From Chara braunii (Eukaryota; Streptophyta; Charophyceae; Charales; Characeae), in the NCBI GenBank assembly GCA_003427395.1, contig BFEA01000069.1:1866712-1901765 (forward strand): DNA of 35,054 bases, read 5' to 3'. Shown one piece after another: positions 1 through 8,986 of this stretch. The notes beneath the pieces were generated by a model, which was not told the origin of the DNA, did no database searches, and was given only the letters and a program-made list of their open reading frames with translations. The position numbers and the translations under genes are program-made. Numbering within the stretch: position 1 is the first letter of the stretch; the number at the start of each line of letters is the position of its first letter.

Positions 1-64
<64 letters not shown>
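1..64. repeat. (CT)n microsatellite
   Basis: The window opens inside an uninterrupted CT dinucleotide tract of about 32 units, so its true left end lies outside. It is followed by a short C-rich stretch. No gene is visible next to it. Confidence 0.97.
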
Positions 65-68
<4 letters not shown>

Positions 69-482
69 CCCCCTCCCCAACAAGCAGCTGCAGCGGCAGG
101 CACCACGTCGAAACGGTCGCTTTGAAATTGCCCGAGCCTGTCTGAAACCCGCCACCTCAAAACCTGCAATGTCTTGTGTCTGGACCTCTAGGCCATGTCC
201 GGTGGGGTGAAAGGACACTAAGTCTTAAAAATCACTCCGTTATTTTTCGAGGGGCGGCTAGGACCCGACAAACGTCCTGGGTCGCCGCTATTTTTTTTTT
301 TTTTTTTGCCCCAGTGGGACTGGACACCGAAAACCAGACACCTGACACCAAAGTGTCTGGAACCCGGTCTGGACGTCCGGGCGGTTATCATGTTTTTTTC
401 TTTTTTTTTTTCCCATTCATTGATTGATTGATTGGTGGGGAAGGGGTCGACCCCGGCCCCCCGCCCCACCCCTCACGCGCAT

Positions 483-485
<3 letters not shown>
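65..485. other. Non-coding DNA with poly-T tracts
   Basis: This stretch holds a T17 run at 291-307 and a second interrupted T run near 390-411. Short open frames across it encode only homopolymer-derived Phe or Lys runs. I see no gene. Confidence 0.7.
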
Positions 486-530
<45 letters not shown>

Positions 531-540
531 ACATACACAC
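486..540. repeat. (CA)n microsatellite
   Basis: CA dinucleotide tract with a few interruptions, ending in an alternating CG stretch (GCGCGCG) near 541-547. Confidence 0.95.
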
Positions 541-691
541 GCGCGCGTGTAGTTATGTATATTTCGATATTCTAGTGGAAGATTCCTTCGATTTTGCTCA
601 TCCTATCGATAAAAGTAGCGTGAGGGCAGGCGCGGGGTTCGAGACTTAGCTGTTGGCCGGTGTGTTGCTTATCCTAACGATGGAAAACTCT

Positions 692-708
692 CTCCTTCTC
701 TCTCACTT

Positions 709-795
<87 letters not shown>

Positions 796-1012
796 CACGC
801 ACACACATACATACACACACGCACACACACATTCACATACTTACACACATTCACACACTTACACACATTCACACACACACACATTCAGACATACACCCAC
901 ACCCACACGCATACCCACACACATACACACATTCACACACAGATACACACACACACACACACCCACACACACACAAATATGCACACACACACACACATGT
1001 CCACAGACACAT
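692..1012. repeat. Compound (CT)n-(CA)n microsatellite
   Basis: A short CT tract leads into a near-pure CA tract (720-793) and then about 220 bp of degraded CA-rich repeat with ACAT and CATTCA variants. The gradual loss of purity toward the right suggests an old expanding repeat. Long open frames on both strands across it encode only Thr-His or Cys-Val repeats and are artefacts of the repeat. Confidence 0.95.
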
Positions 1013-1252
1013 ACTAATTGTCCTCACTCGTGGTCAATATGTGGTGTTATTTTCTGCGAATTTCTCACCGAAACTGCCATATTTCCCTGAATTTTATTTT
1101 ATTTTTTTGTGATACGTATAAGCTTTAGGGTATATATGTATTCAATTTTTGCGTACTTGGACGAGTAACAAAAAAGTTGGCAAGAACATCGAATTCAGGA
1201 AACGTTTTGGCGAACTTCGAAAGCTACTTCAAATAGGGTTTTATAATGCTGT

Positions 1253-1307
<55 letters not shown>

Positions 1308-2048
1308 GTATTATGAGTCTGCATAGTTTGTCTGCAAACATTTCGACGACATTGCTTGTAGTGATGCGGTGAAAAACCCCGAATTTTGGGTCTTCCATTA
1401 ACCGCATGTCATTGTCCTCGCAAAATAGCATTACTATTATTTTATTTTCACCACAAAAAAAAAACATAAGATCGAAGAAGACAAAGAACTGCCAATCAAA
1501 ATTCCCCGATAAAAAAAGTCTTTTTTTTTTTCTTTTTTCTTTTTTTCAATTTCTCTTATCTGGCTTTTCTGTTTTTTATTTTTTATAATTCCTTCAAATT
1601 CATTGTTTGCTTAAAAAGAATTTTTAGGGTTGTAGGGTTTGAAAAACCCTACAAACCCTTTTTTTTTTTGCCTATTATTTTCGACAGAAAAAACTCGTGA
1701 AAAATGTGGCCGCTACGCGGCCAACCTGAGCCGTGGATGTGGCCATGAACTCGACCACCCTCCGAGCTTGACCCTAAGGCCGTGGCCGCGGGTGATACAT
1801 AGCCTACGAGTATCTATTTAAAATATCATTTTATCTTTTAATGAATAACATGTTTTTGTTTAATTTTATTTTTTTTGGAAAAGAGTATCACATTCAGGTG
1901 TAAAAGGTAGGGGCATGGCAAACAACACAAACCCTCACTTCCCTACAAGTCGTTAAGGACCTCAGGGGTGGGCACATCGGATAATAAACGTTGTTGCCTT
2001 TGGCTTTAGCGAGCCGCAGGTGTCTCCCTAACTGGGTTTCCTCACAAC
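1013..2048. other. AT-rich non-coding stretch
   Basis: No convincing gene. It contains a T45 homopolymer at 1257-1301, an A/T-rich stretch to about 1620, a near-perfect inverted repeat at 1626-1659 and a 7-bp-stem hairpin (TGGCCGC / GCGGCCA) at 1707-1723. The right half (about 1.9-2.05 kb) is more GC-rich and could be the end of a decayed LTR, because a primer-binding-like site follows. Confidence 0.6.
1626..1659. repeat. Inverted repeat with telomere-like motif
   Basis: Left arm 1626-1640 and right arm 1644-1659 are reverse complements apart from one extra A, with a 3-nt loop. The arms contain TTTAGGG / AGGGTTT-like words resembling the plant-type telomere repeat, but there is no tandem array. 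Confidence 0.6.
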
Positions 2049-2069
2049 TTGGGCGCCGTTGTCGGGGAG
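2049..2069 (+). other. Possible LTR-retrotransposon primer-binding site relic
   Basis: The stretch TGGGCGCCGTTGTCGGGGA closely resembles the TGGCGCCGTTGCCGGGGA primer-binding site used by many plant Ty3/gypsy elements, complementary to the 3' end of tRNA-Asp. It differs by one extra G and one C-to-T change. No gag or pol frame follows, so if real it is a solo fragment. The family match is from memory. Confidence 0.4.
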
Positions 2070-2946
2070 GGGACAACAACCCCAAGGCCTTGGCTTTCCC
2101 TACTTGAAGGGGGTGCGACAACTCTTGATTTTTAATCTATTTTTCTTTTGATCAAGAATTAATATTGAATTCAAAAATTTCCCTCTGTTTGTCTATTTAA
2201 ATTAAGTTAAATATTATTTTTAGTATTTTTTAAATATGTACCCTTTATAAAATGTTAGAAATAAATAAAATTAGAAAATATTATAACTAAGTCATATTAT
2301 TGGTTGCCAACAATAAGGGAATTTTCAAGATAGTAGTCTCTTAGTTATTTCTTTTCTATTTTTGAAGTCTGATCTGTAGGAGATTATAAAATTATTAAGA
2401 CTCTTCGTTTGAGACGTGGCAAACTTGGAGGCGCTGCTTTGCGCACGCAACGCGACAGGTTCGCGCAAGCGATCGCGTTAACATTCGCAGGGAGAGAGCC
2501 GCGAGGAAGGAGGGCAGGCGTGAGAGGACGCAGGGAGGAAGATAGGAGGCGGAGGGACGAACACCTCCATAGCTGGGAGGTGATCAACCCAGCAGTGGAA
2601 ACAAGGAAGGACGAGGCTTGCAACAACGGGAGTCCCGTGTGGAGGGTGAAGATCTGCTGAGAGTTATACCACTGGACGGCGGAGCGACTACGTCACCGCT
2701 ACGGAAGACGGCGCCAACGCGACAACGCATGTCTCATAAGCTAGTCAACTCCCCTTGGGGCCCCGGGGCACGAAACTGTCATGGTGGGGGAGCATAGCTG
2801 ATGCTTGAGACTGCCTGGACAACACGGCGAGCTGGCGATGATGACATCCAACAATTGACTCCAAGTACGGCTACAATAACTACATGAAAACAGGTAGATG
2901 ACTCCGATTAAGGTTACAAAAACAGCCCGAAATAGGTAGATCTCCC
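2070..2946. other. Intergenic stretch, no gene seen
   Basis: From about 2120 to 2400 the DNA is very AT-rich. From 2405 to 2660 it is purine-rich and GC-rich with an open frame of 83 codons on + (2409-2660) and a mirror frame on the minus strand; both are biased toward Arg and I recognise neither. Nothing further is supported. Confidence 0.5.
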
Positions 2947-4100
2947 CAAGCCTGATCCCGCCCTTGAACCCAAACTCAAGCTCTGATTTTCGTCATTGTC
3001 CTGTCCCTGATCAGCGACAAACATCTCTCTCCCTTCCCCTCGTGTCCCTGTTTTCCCCCTCCCCACCTCTTCGTTGTTCCCTTCATGCCCACTTACCCCC
3101 TCCCCCCTCGATCCCCCACACCCGATCCCGATCCCCCAATCCCGATTCCGATCACCTCGGACTAGCGACCATTTTCGACGCGGATCCCCCTGTCTCTTAT
3201 ACACATCTAGATGTGTATAAGAGACAGTTCCACCTCTTCGCAGCCCCTTCCCCCATTTTTATTTAGCACTCGTCTTCGCCGCTGATCCCCCTTCGCCCAC
3301 CCGCCCCCCCGGCTGTCTTCTTGATCCCGGCTCCCCCGATCCCGGCCCCCGATCTCGACCTCGATTCCCTCACGATCTTTTCCCTTGATCCCGGCCCCTC
3401 GATCCCATCATCCCCAGCGAGTCACGCTGTTAGGGAATTCTCCTTCCACCTCTTCGCAGCCCCTTCCCCCATTCCTAACTAGCGCCTACTTCGCCGTTGA
3501 TCCCCCTTTCGCCCACCCGGCCCCCCGCACCTCCCCGACCCCGGCTGTCTCCCCCGATCCAGCCCCCGATCTCAACCCCGATTCCCTCCCGATCTTCTCC
3601 CCTAATCCCGGCCCCTCGATCCCATCATCCCCAACGAGTTGCCCTGTTAGCGACTTCCCCGCACCTCCCCCTCCTCGATCCTAGCTGTTTCCTCGATCCC
3701 GGTTGTCTCCCCCGATCCTGGCCCCCGATCTCGACCCCGATTCCCTCCCGACCTTCTCCCCCGACCCTGATCCCCCGATCCCATCATCCCCAGCGAGTTG
3801 CGCTGTTAGCGACTTCTCCATCTCCATCGTCCCCCAACCTCGATCGTCCCCCGCAGCAACCATCTTATCTTCGTATACCCCCGACCCCGCCCGCTCACTC
3901 GATCCCCGATCCCGACCCCAATTCAGGTCACCCCCGCTCCCGACCCCTTGTTCCCGACCCCTTGTTCCCGACCCCGAACCCGATCCCGACCCCCCGTTCC
4001 CGACCCTGATTCCGATCACCCCCCGCCCCCCCTTCTCCCGATCCCGACCCTTCGCAGTCCCTTCCCCATTTCTCTCTCGTTATCCCCAGTGAGTGGCGCC
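2947..4100. repeat. C-rich tandem repeat array, ~216-bp unit
   Basis: The + strand is dominated by degenerate GATCCCG/CCCCGATC words. Longer units recur: the 5' anchor TTCCACCTCTTCGCAGCC lies at 3228 and 3444 (216 bp apart), and the anchor GATCCCATCA lies at 3401, 3618 and 3777 (217 and 159 bp apart). Proline-rich and glycine/serine-rich open frames crossing it are compositional. Its position immediately upstream of the LINE coding region makes it a candidate LINE 5' region built from monomers, as in some mammalian L1 elements; this is inference. Confidence 0.8.
3190..3227. other. Nextera mate-pair junction adapter (assembly artefact)
   Basis: The 19-base Tn5 mosaic end CTGTCTCTTATACACATCT at 3190-3208 is followed directly by its reverse complement at 3209-3227. 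This head-to-head 38-bp palindrome is the circularisation junction of Nextera mate-pair libraries. It also creates the well-known artefact peptide VSYTHLDVYKRQ in translations. The sequences on its two sides are therefore not guaranteed to be contiguous in the genome; they sit inside a tandem repeat where mis-joining is easy. Confidence 0.98.
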
Positions 4101-4305
4101 TTGCCCCCCCACCATCTCCCTGCTGCTGGTCATCATGGTGAACAGCAGACTGAAGGCTCGCCACCAACGTGCTCACAGAAAGTTGGACTCTGTGCTCATG
4201 TATAGGGGGGTAGCAAGACACTTTGCCCAGAGTCGTCTCTCGGGCATTCCGGAAGTAGGGGAGAAGGAGAAAAACTAGGGGCAAGCACCGAACCATGCTC
4301 AAAGC

Positions 4306-4536
4306 TTGGGAAACGAAGAGGGGGGGGAGCAGCCGCAGGAGCAGGTGCATGGTATGGGAACATCTACCAGCTCCAGCTTTCACGACTCGACTGCTAGCAC
4401 CCGGGTAGATGATGCCAGTGGGGGGGGGGGGAGAGGAATGGAAGATCCCGCTGAGAAACTTAACAACAATCGGGGCGTTCTTTTTGTCTCGCCTCCTGGC
4501 CGCACCAGAAAACAAGATACTACAACAAGGGGGTAG
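4306..4536 (+). pseudogene. Possible N-terminal piece of LINE ORF1
   Basis: A 76-codon open frame rich in Gly, Ser, Thr and Gln, with a G10 homopolymer inside (about 4421-4430). Low complexity is typical of the disordered N-terminus of ORF1 proteins. I recognise no domain, and its membership in the LINE rests on position only. Confidence 0.35.
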
Positions 4537-4583
4537 GACCACTATTGTCAGAGCACTCCCGGGGGAAGCAGTTTGAATAAGGG

Positions 4584-5171
4584 ATGGCCTGTACACTCGT
4601 CACGCAAGCAATTGGGCCTTCCACGATGATGCGACATTCAAATCCACAAACGACAAAGTGGGGACCGTGGATTAGAGAACGGTTAGCTGCATTCAAAGGA
4701 TCTTCAACGAGTGCACGTGAACTTTTCCTGATTCAACCTGCTTCATCGTCTGTCATCACCGTCCTCTGTGTCTCTGACGCTGACAAAAAGACAATGGATG
4801 GTTGGAAATCGCTTCGTTGTGAAAGGTCGGAGGTACGCATTTACCCCTACCCCCCCCCGAAACCACAACGGCCAGAAGAACGCAGGGAGCAGATGATGAG
4901 GGAGCACTTTTGGGTGGAAGCAGACAAAGGGGTACTAGGCAACAAAGACATCTGTGACAAGGACAACCGCTTTGCCTGCTTAGAGAATGAGACAGAGAAT
5001 GGGACAGACAAGACGGAACAGGCATGCCAGGACAAGCACCCGACAGAGCAAGGTCTGATTGGGGGGGGGGGGACGGGTTCCCGAGAAAGGCTCAGGCCAA
5101 GGGGATGCAAGCGGCCTGGGGCATCATACACAGGACGTGTAGGATGGGCCAGCACTTCAGGACCCCGGTAA
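4584..5171 (+). pseudogene. LINE ORF1 fragment
   Basis: A 195-codon open frame from ATG at 4584. The first ~100 residues are mixed polar/hydrophobic and look like a folded domain, ending in a charged stretch (PPPKPQRPEERREQMMREHF). Residues ~115-195 become hydrophilic and repetitive, and a G11 homopolymer near 5060-5070 may hide a frameshift. The position ahead of the endonuclease and the basic character fit an RNA-binding ORF1 protein, but no RRM or zinc-knuckle motif is clear to me. No close homologue is recognised. Confidence 0.5.
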
Positions 5172-5463
5172 GGGCACGACACAAGAGCTAGAACTATCAT
5201 CAGGGGAAGGGGATCTACAACATCCACAGGGCCATCAGGGGATGCGGCTGAAATAACACACAAGGACCCAGCCAACCAACCTGCTAAAGCAACTCGTAAC
5301 ACAAGCACAACACTCACAAACCCCACACCCTCAGCAAGGGCAGCAGCCCCATCGGCCGGAACAGGAGCTGCAGCAGTCCCCGACTTCACCACAACAGCCT
5401 GAGCAAGGGAATGCGCAATCACTAGCTCCGGATTTTTGCTTAGATGCTTTCGGGGCACAGCAG

Positions 5464-5664
5464 ATGGATGTGGACACCACCTCCCCTCCCCCAGATGTGG
5501 ATATGGAGGAGTCCTCGAAAGACCCGGCTGACCCCGACCCCCCCCCACCAAAAACGAGCCTGGATCAGAAGGTCCAGGTAGTGGCAGATTGGATACTTAA
5601 ACACTTGCAATCGGGTTGTCCGCATGAGGGGAAGAGTACTGAGATAGGTCCTACGTCGAGCTAG
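5464..5664 (+). pseudogene. Acidic proline-rich piece between LINE ORF1 parts
   Basis: A 66-codon frame starting ATG GAT GTG GAC, rich in Asp and Pro (DVDTTSPPPDVDMEES) and then a short amphipathic part (KVQVVADWILKHLQ). It is probably a continuation of ORF1 in another frame. A C19 homopolymer (5696-5714) follows it. Confidence 0.35.
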
Positions 5665-5695
5665 TGGCGCTCCTAACGAACCGCACTCACAGATG

Positions 5696-5714
5696 CCCCC
5701 CCCCCCCCCCCCCC
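5696..5714. repeat. Poly-C homopolymer
   Basis: Nineteen consecutive C residues. Runs like this are error-prone in sequencing, so the reading frame on either side cannot be trusted to be in its genomic register. Confidence 0.95.
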
Positions 5715-5884
5715 GCTTGACGTTGGCGGAGGCCTTTCAGCGCATCTAGACCATTGCTCGGGGACGGTTTTGCCCCACTCCTGCAGCGGAACCCTCTGAT
5801 CCACATCCATCCGAGCACGCACAGGTAGGGCGCGTTCAGGCCCCACAACCGGAAATGAGGGAAATGGAAACAACGGAGGAATGA

Positions 5885-6403
5885 ATGACTTCACGGAGAC
5901 TCAAGTTAAGACAACTCATAGAACGGGGCCTCTTCGTGCTGCCGCTTTCTGAAGTAAATGGGGTACTAGTTATCCCATTAAGAAAGAAGGATGGAAAATG
6001 GGAGATGGGTCTCTCCCCGGTGGGAGAATACGGGGGCGTGACATTGCAAGGCTGGGACTTCTCTCCCTAGGGAGGAGACAGCAAGGAAAGAGATAAGGTC
6101 TTGACCACCCAAATGTCTGCCTTTATCCCCAAACATTATGCTTCGGGGGCTACGGCCGGAATGAGATTTCTAAACTGGGACGAGCAGATAGCTGGGAATG
6201 ACCTCTACCTGCTTTTCGAACCCAACAAATCCGCCAACCTGGGGTGGTATAGCCACAACGCTCTTTTGGACCTGCAGTGCGCAAAGATAAAAGCTAGCGA
6301 TTTCTGGTCCGAAGATGATGTATGCAGGTGTCTATGCCAAGCAGTGCGGAAAAGAGTCTTACACCTTGACAGATGGGATGTCCGACAATGGCATCCACTG
6401 TGA
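5885..6403 (+). pseudogene. LINE ORF1 C-terminal or pre-endonuclease region
   Basis: One frame runs from 5885 to the stop at 6401-6403, broken only by a TAG at 6068-6070. The first part contains LPLSEVNGVLVIPLRKKDGKWEM-type sequence, and the second part an aromatic, Trp-containing segment (NLGWYSHNALLDL) and a Cys pair in CRCLCQAV. It lies 38 bp ahead of the ATG of the endonuclease frame. I read it as the conserved end of ORF1. The TAG is most simply a nonsense mutation. I cannot name a domain. Confidence 0.5.
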
Positions 6404-6440
6404 ATCGGAGGACCTAAGGGATAAAAGAATGCACTAAGAC

Positions 6441-6681
6441 ATGGATGATCTTGAGACATTATACTGTAGAAATCAGGCATGGCGGAAATGCGTAGAGTCA
6501 GCTGACGTGGACCTGCGCTCTATTAACGTAAATGGTCTGGCATCAAGTAAACCTCAAAAACACCAAGCCATCTGGGATCAACTTGGAGGGGCAAGAGGCA
6601 GGCGATGGCCTGACGTGATCTGCGTACAAGAGACTCATTTGCAAGACAATCCGGACCACAACAGGGCACATAAGTTGGTCT
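6441..6681 (+). pseudogene. LINE ORF2, AP-endonuclease N-terminal half
   Basis: The frame starts at ATG 6441 and contains the first two hallmark endonuclease motifs: the INVNGL strand with its Asn (about 6522-6540) and the VICVQETHL strand with the metal-binding Glu (about 6616-6642). In L1-like LINEs this domain nicks the target DNA to prime reverse transcription. The frame is cut after HKLV by an inserted 555-bp element. Codon phase shows it resumes at 7245 in the same frame once the insertion and one target duplication are removed. Confidence 0.85.
6674..6681. repeat. Target site duplication, left copy (GTTGGTCT)
   Basis: The 8-bp GTTGGTCT here is repeated exactly at 7237-7244 on the other side of the inserted element. 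An 8-bp duplication is the hAT-superfamily signature. Confidence 0.85.
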
Positions 6682-7236
6682 CAGTGAAACCGCGCGCTCA
6701 TTGAGCGCGGATTTCCGTTCAGAAACTGACGGAATGCGCACGCGTTCAATGAACGGGATCGAACGCGGAGTTCAATTCCGCGCGGGAAAAAAAAAAAAAA
6801 AAAAAAAACCCTCCAAAACTTTCGAAAAAAAAATATGTTATGAACAAAAATAAAATAAACAACATTTGCCTGCGCGTTACATCTAACATCGTTAACAAAT
6901 TAGGAAAAAAAAATAGAAAACAGAAAATAGAAAAAAGTAAAAAAAGAATTGAAATTAGTGAGCGAACACAATTTGACACCGCCATCTTTCGCGATTTTTC
7001 ATTTTTTTTGCCTTAGCAAAATGACTCCAAAATTGAGAGGCATGTACCTCACATCGTACAGAACTCATAAAAAAAAAATCAGAAAACAAAAGTTATTTTT
7101 AGGCATCGAAATGATTTTATTTTTTTAAATAAAAAAATAATTGAACGCCGTTCAATTTTGAACGCGAATTTAAATCCACGTTCAAACGCACATTTGAACG
7201 TGAATGCGCGTTCACGGCGTTCAAACGATTACACAG
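6682..7236. mobile_element. 555-bp hAT-like non-autonomous DNA transposon (MITE)
   Basis: The element begins CAGTGAAACCG and ends CGATTACACAG, giving imperfect terminal inverted repeats (CAGTGAAACCG against CTGTGTAATCG). It is flanked by the perfect 8-bp duplication GTTGGTCT. Just inside the left end is a GC hairpin (CGCGCTCA / TGAGCGCG, about 6692-6709). Both ends carry many copies in both orientations of a GTTCAA/TTGAACG word; the middle is AT-rich with A runs and no coding frame of note. Removing the element and one duplication copy joins the LINE endonuclease frame exactly. It must be younger than the LINE copy and needs a transposase supplied elsewhere. Confidence 0.85.
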
Positions 7237-7244
7237 GTTGGTCT
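7237..7244. repeat. Target site duplication, right copy (GTTGGTCT)
   Basis: Exact repeat of 6674-6681 on the right flank of the hAT-like insertion. Confidence 0.85.
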
Positions 7245-7924
7245 GGCCTCACACAGCCATAAGAGCCCATGCTCCACGACCAGACTCTGCAGGGGTGGCA
7301 ATCTGGGTCCCTCCTGACTCCAGATTCCAACCGTTTTACTGGTTGGTGGATAAAGAAGAGGGGTGATGGGCCTTTGTCTTGGGAACACTAAAATTAGAAT
7401 TGCTTTGTATCCTCGGCATCTACTCACCTAATTCAGTGGGGGAAAGAAGGGAGTTTTTGGGGAGGATAGGAATGCAAGTCCCGGAAGGTATCTCTTTAAT
7501 CATAGCAGGAGATTTCAACGTCAACCCCGATAAGGGACTGGATAGATGGAACCCTCAGGAGTCTCCCTCCTTTGCGGCGCTCCAAGATGAACAAATGATG
7601 GCTGACCTCTATGAGACTCTCTCGGTCTTCGATACCTTCCGCCGCTTGCATCCCCAAACACGAATTTTTACGTGCATTCGGGATAGTGATCCGTCACGAT
7701 TATCCAAATCTCGAATTGACCTTATCCTGCTTTCTAATGACCTAGAGGGGGCTCTGCGATGGTCACTAATTCTCCCGCGCAGCCCACACCCGGGATTGGA
7801 CCATAAGACTTCTTGCATAATACTAACAATGAGGAAAAGACATGATCAAGGGTCAGGTTTTTATAAGTTAAATACCTCCTTGCTTAGGGACTCATCGTTC
7901 TTACAAATGATTCGACATGAATGA
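7245..7924 (+). pseudogene. LINE ORF2, AP-endonuclease C-terminal half
   Basis: This continues the endonuclease in the same frame as 6441-6681. Motifs seen: IYSPN (about 7408-7422), IIAGDFNVNPD with the catalytic GDFN (about 7498-7530), SRIDLILLSND (about 7708-7741) and LDHKTSCIIL with the terminal Asp-His (about 7796-7825). An in-frame TGA lies at 7364-7366 and another at 7922-7924. The catalytic residues that I can see are kept, so decay here is by stops, frameshift and insertion and not by active-site loss. Confidence 0.88.
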
Positions 7925-8574
7925 GATTTCTCGCGCCAGCAAAAAAACCTTTAAATTTTGAGTCTCATCTTGCATGGTTCAACAATGGTCTAATCTTCTT
8001 GGCCAGAAAGTGTAAAGAATTTTCCAAAGTCAAAGCAGCCCTACGACAGCACCAAGAAATGACCACCCATAACAAACTAATAGTCCTGGAACGGCAGACA
8101 GAGTCACAGCACCTCACTTCTTCCCAAGAACTACAACAGCTCACTAACTCTATCCAAAGAGTTAAAGATCAACTCCTACAATACGCACTACATAGATGGC
8201 AAGGAATCAGGATCCGTGGGAAAATGGTCAAACTCACCCACGAAGCTTTAATGGATACCCATTTTTTCTTAATGGCCAACGCACATACACGACGAACAGT
8301 CATTGAGGCCTTCCTTGACCCGGATAATAGCGACATCATCACCACTGACACCGCACACTGTATGCTGGTCACTAGAAAGTTCTTTAAACAATTATATACA
8401 TTCCAGGTCCCGTCCCCGCATGGGGAAGAGAGAATCAGAAAAATACATGACTTCCTACTTCCAATGCACCAGCACATATCCCCACAACAGCGCGACGAGT
8501 TGGAGGTAGAAATGACAAGAGAAGAAGTATGGACAACACTCCTCCAAATGAAAGAAAAAAAAAAATCGGCATAG
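7921..8574 (+). pseudogene. LINE ORF2 linker between endonuclease and RT
   Basis: A 217-codon open frame, shifted relative to the endonuclease frame near 7922. It is helical and Lys/Gln/Leu-rich (for example QQLTNSIQRVKDQLLQYAL), then contains the FFKQLYTF and EVEMTREEVWTTLLQMK segments typical of the region just before the RT fingers in plant L1 ORF2. It ends at an A11 run (8555-8565), where a one-base slip takes the reading into the next frame. Confidence 0.8.
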
Positions 8575-8986
8575 AAGGCTTTCCCAAAGAGTTTTGGAAA
8601 GCCACATGGAGGGACCCGAGTTCCAACCTATGAGAATACTATCAGAACGTATGGGAGGCTGGGGAAATAGGAGAAACCGTGGGGAAGGGGGTGTTATCTC
8701 TCCTATATAAAAAGGTGACAAAATAAATATTAAAAATTATAGACCTATAACACTGCTCACAGTAGTATATAAAATGCTTTCCAAAGCACTGGCCAATCGT
8801 ATGGCCATGGTTTTGGAAAAGGTCATACATCCAGCCCAGACGGGGTTTATGTCCGGCAGGAACATACAAGAAAACATCCTGCTGGTAAAAAACGAGGTCC
8901 AATTTGAACGACGAAATCAGGCTAGTGCTGCCATCATTTTTATAGACTTTGAAAAAAACTACGACCACGTAGATTGGTTTTCTTAG
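8566..8986 (+). pseudogene. LINE reverse transcriptase, N-terminal part
   Basis: After the A11 run, the frame reads GIEGFPKEFWKATW, a hallmark of the RT start, with an in-frame TGA at 8631-8633. A further slip near 8710 leads to NYRPITLL, then HPAQTGFMSGRNIQENILL (RT motifs 1-2) and AAIIFIDFEKNYDHVDW (motif A, both Asp residues present; the usual Ala-Phe before the second Asp reads Asn-Tyr). A one-base slip in the T run near 8980 leads into the next frame. Confidence 0.88.

Noticed and set aside
625-650. tRNA or SINE B-box-like GGGTTCGAGACT
   Set aside because: Only a partial B box, with no A box at the right distance and no cloverleaf that I could fold.
653-1090. 145-codon open frame of Thr-His repeats and mirror frames on the minus strand
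   Set aside because: Translation of the (CA)n microsatellite; no non-repetitive coding sequence.
2914-3266. Open frames crossing 3190-3227 with MYKRQ and VSYTHLDVYKRQ peptides
   Set aside because: The peptides are translations of the Nextera junction adapter.
3497-4019. Overlapping proline-rich (+) and Gly/Ser-rich (-) open frames up to 222 codons
   Set aside because: All three frames and both strands stay open because of C-rich tandem repeats; no conserved domain.
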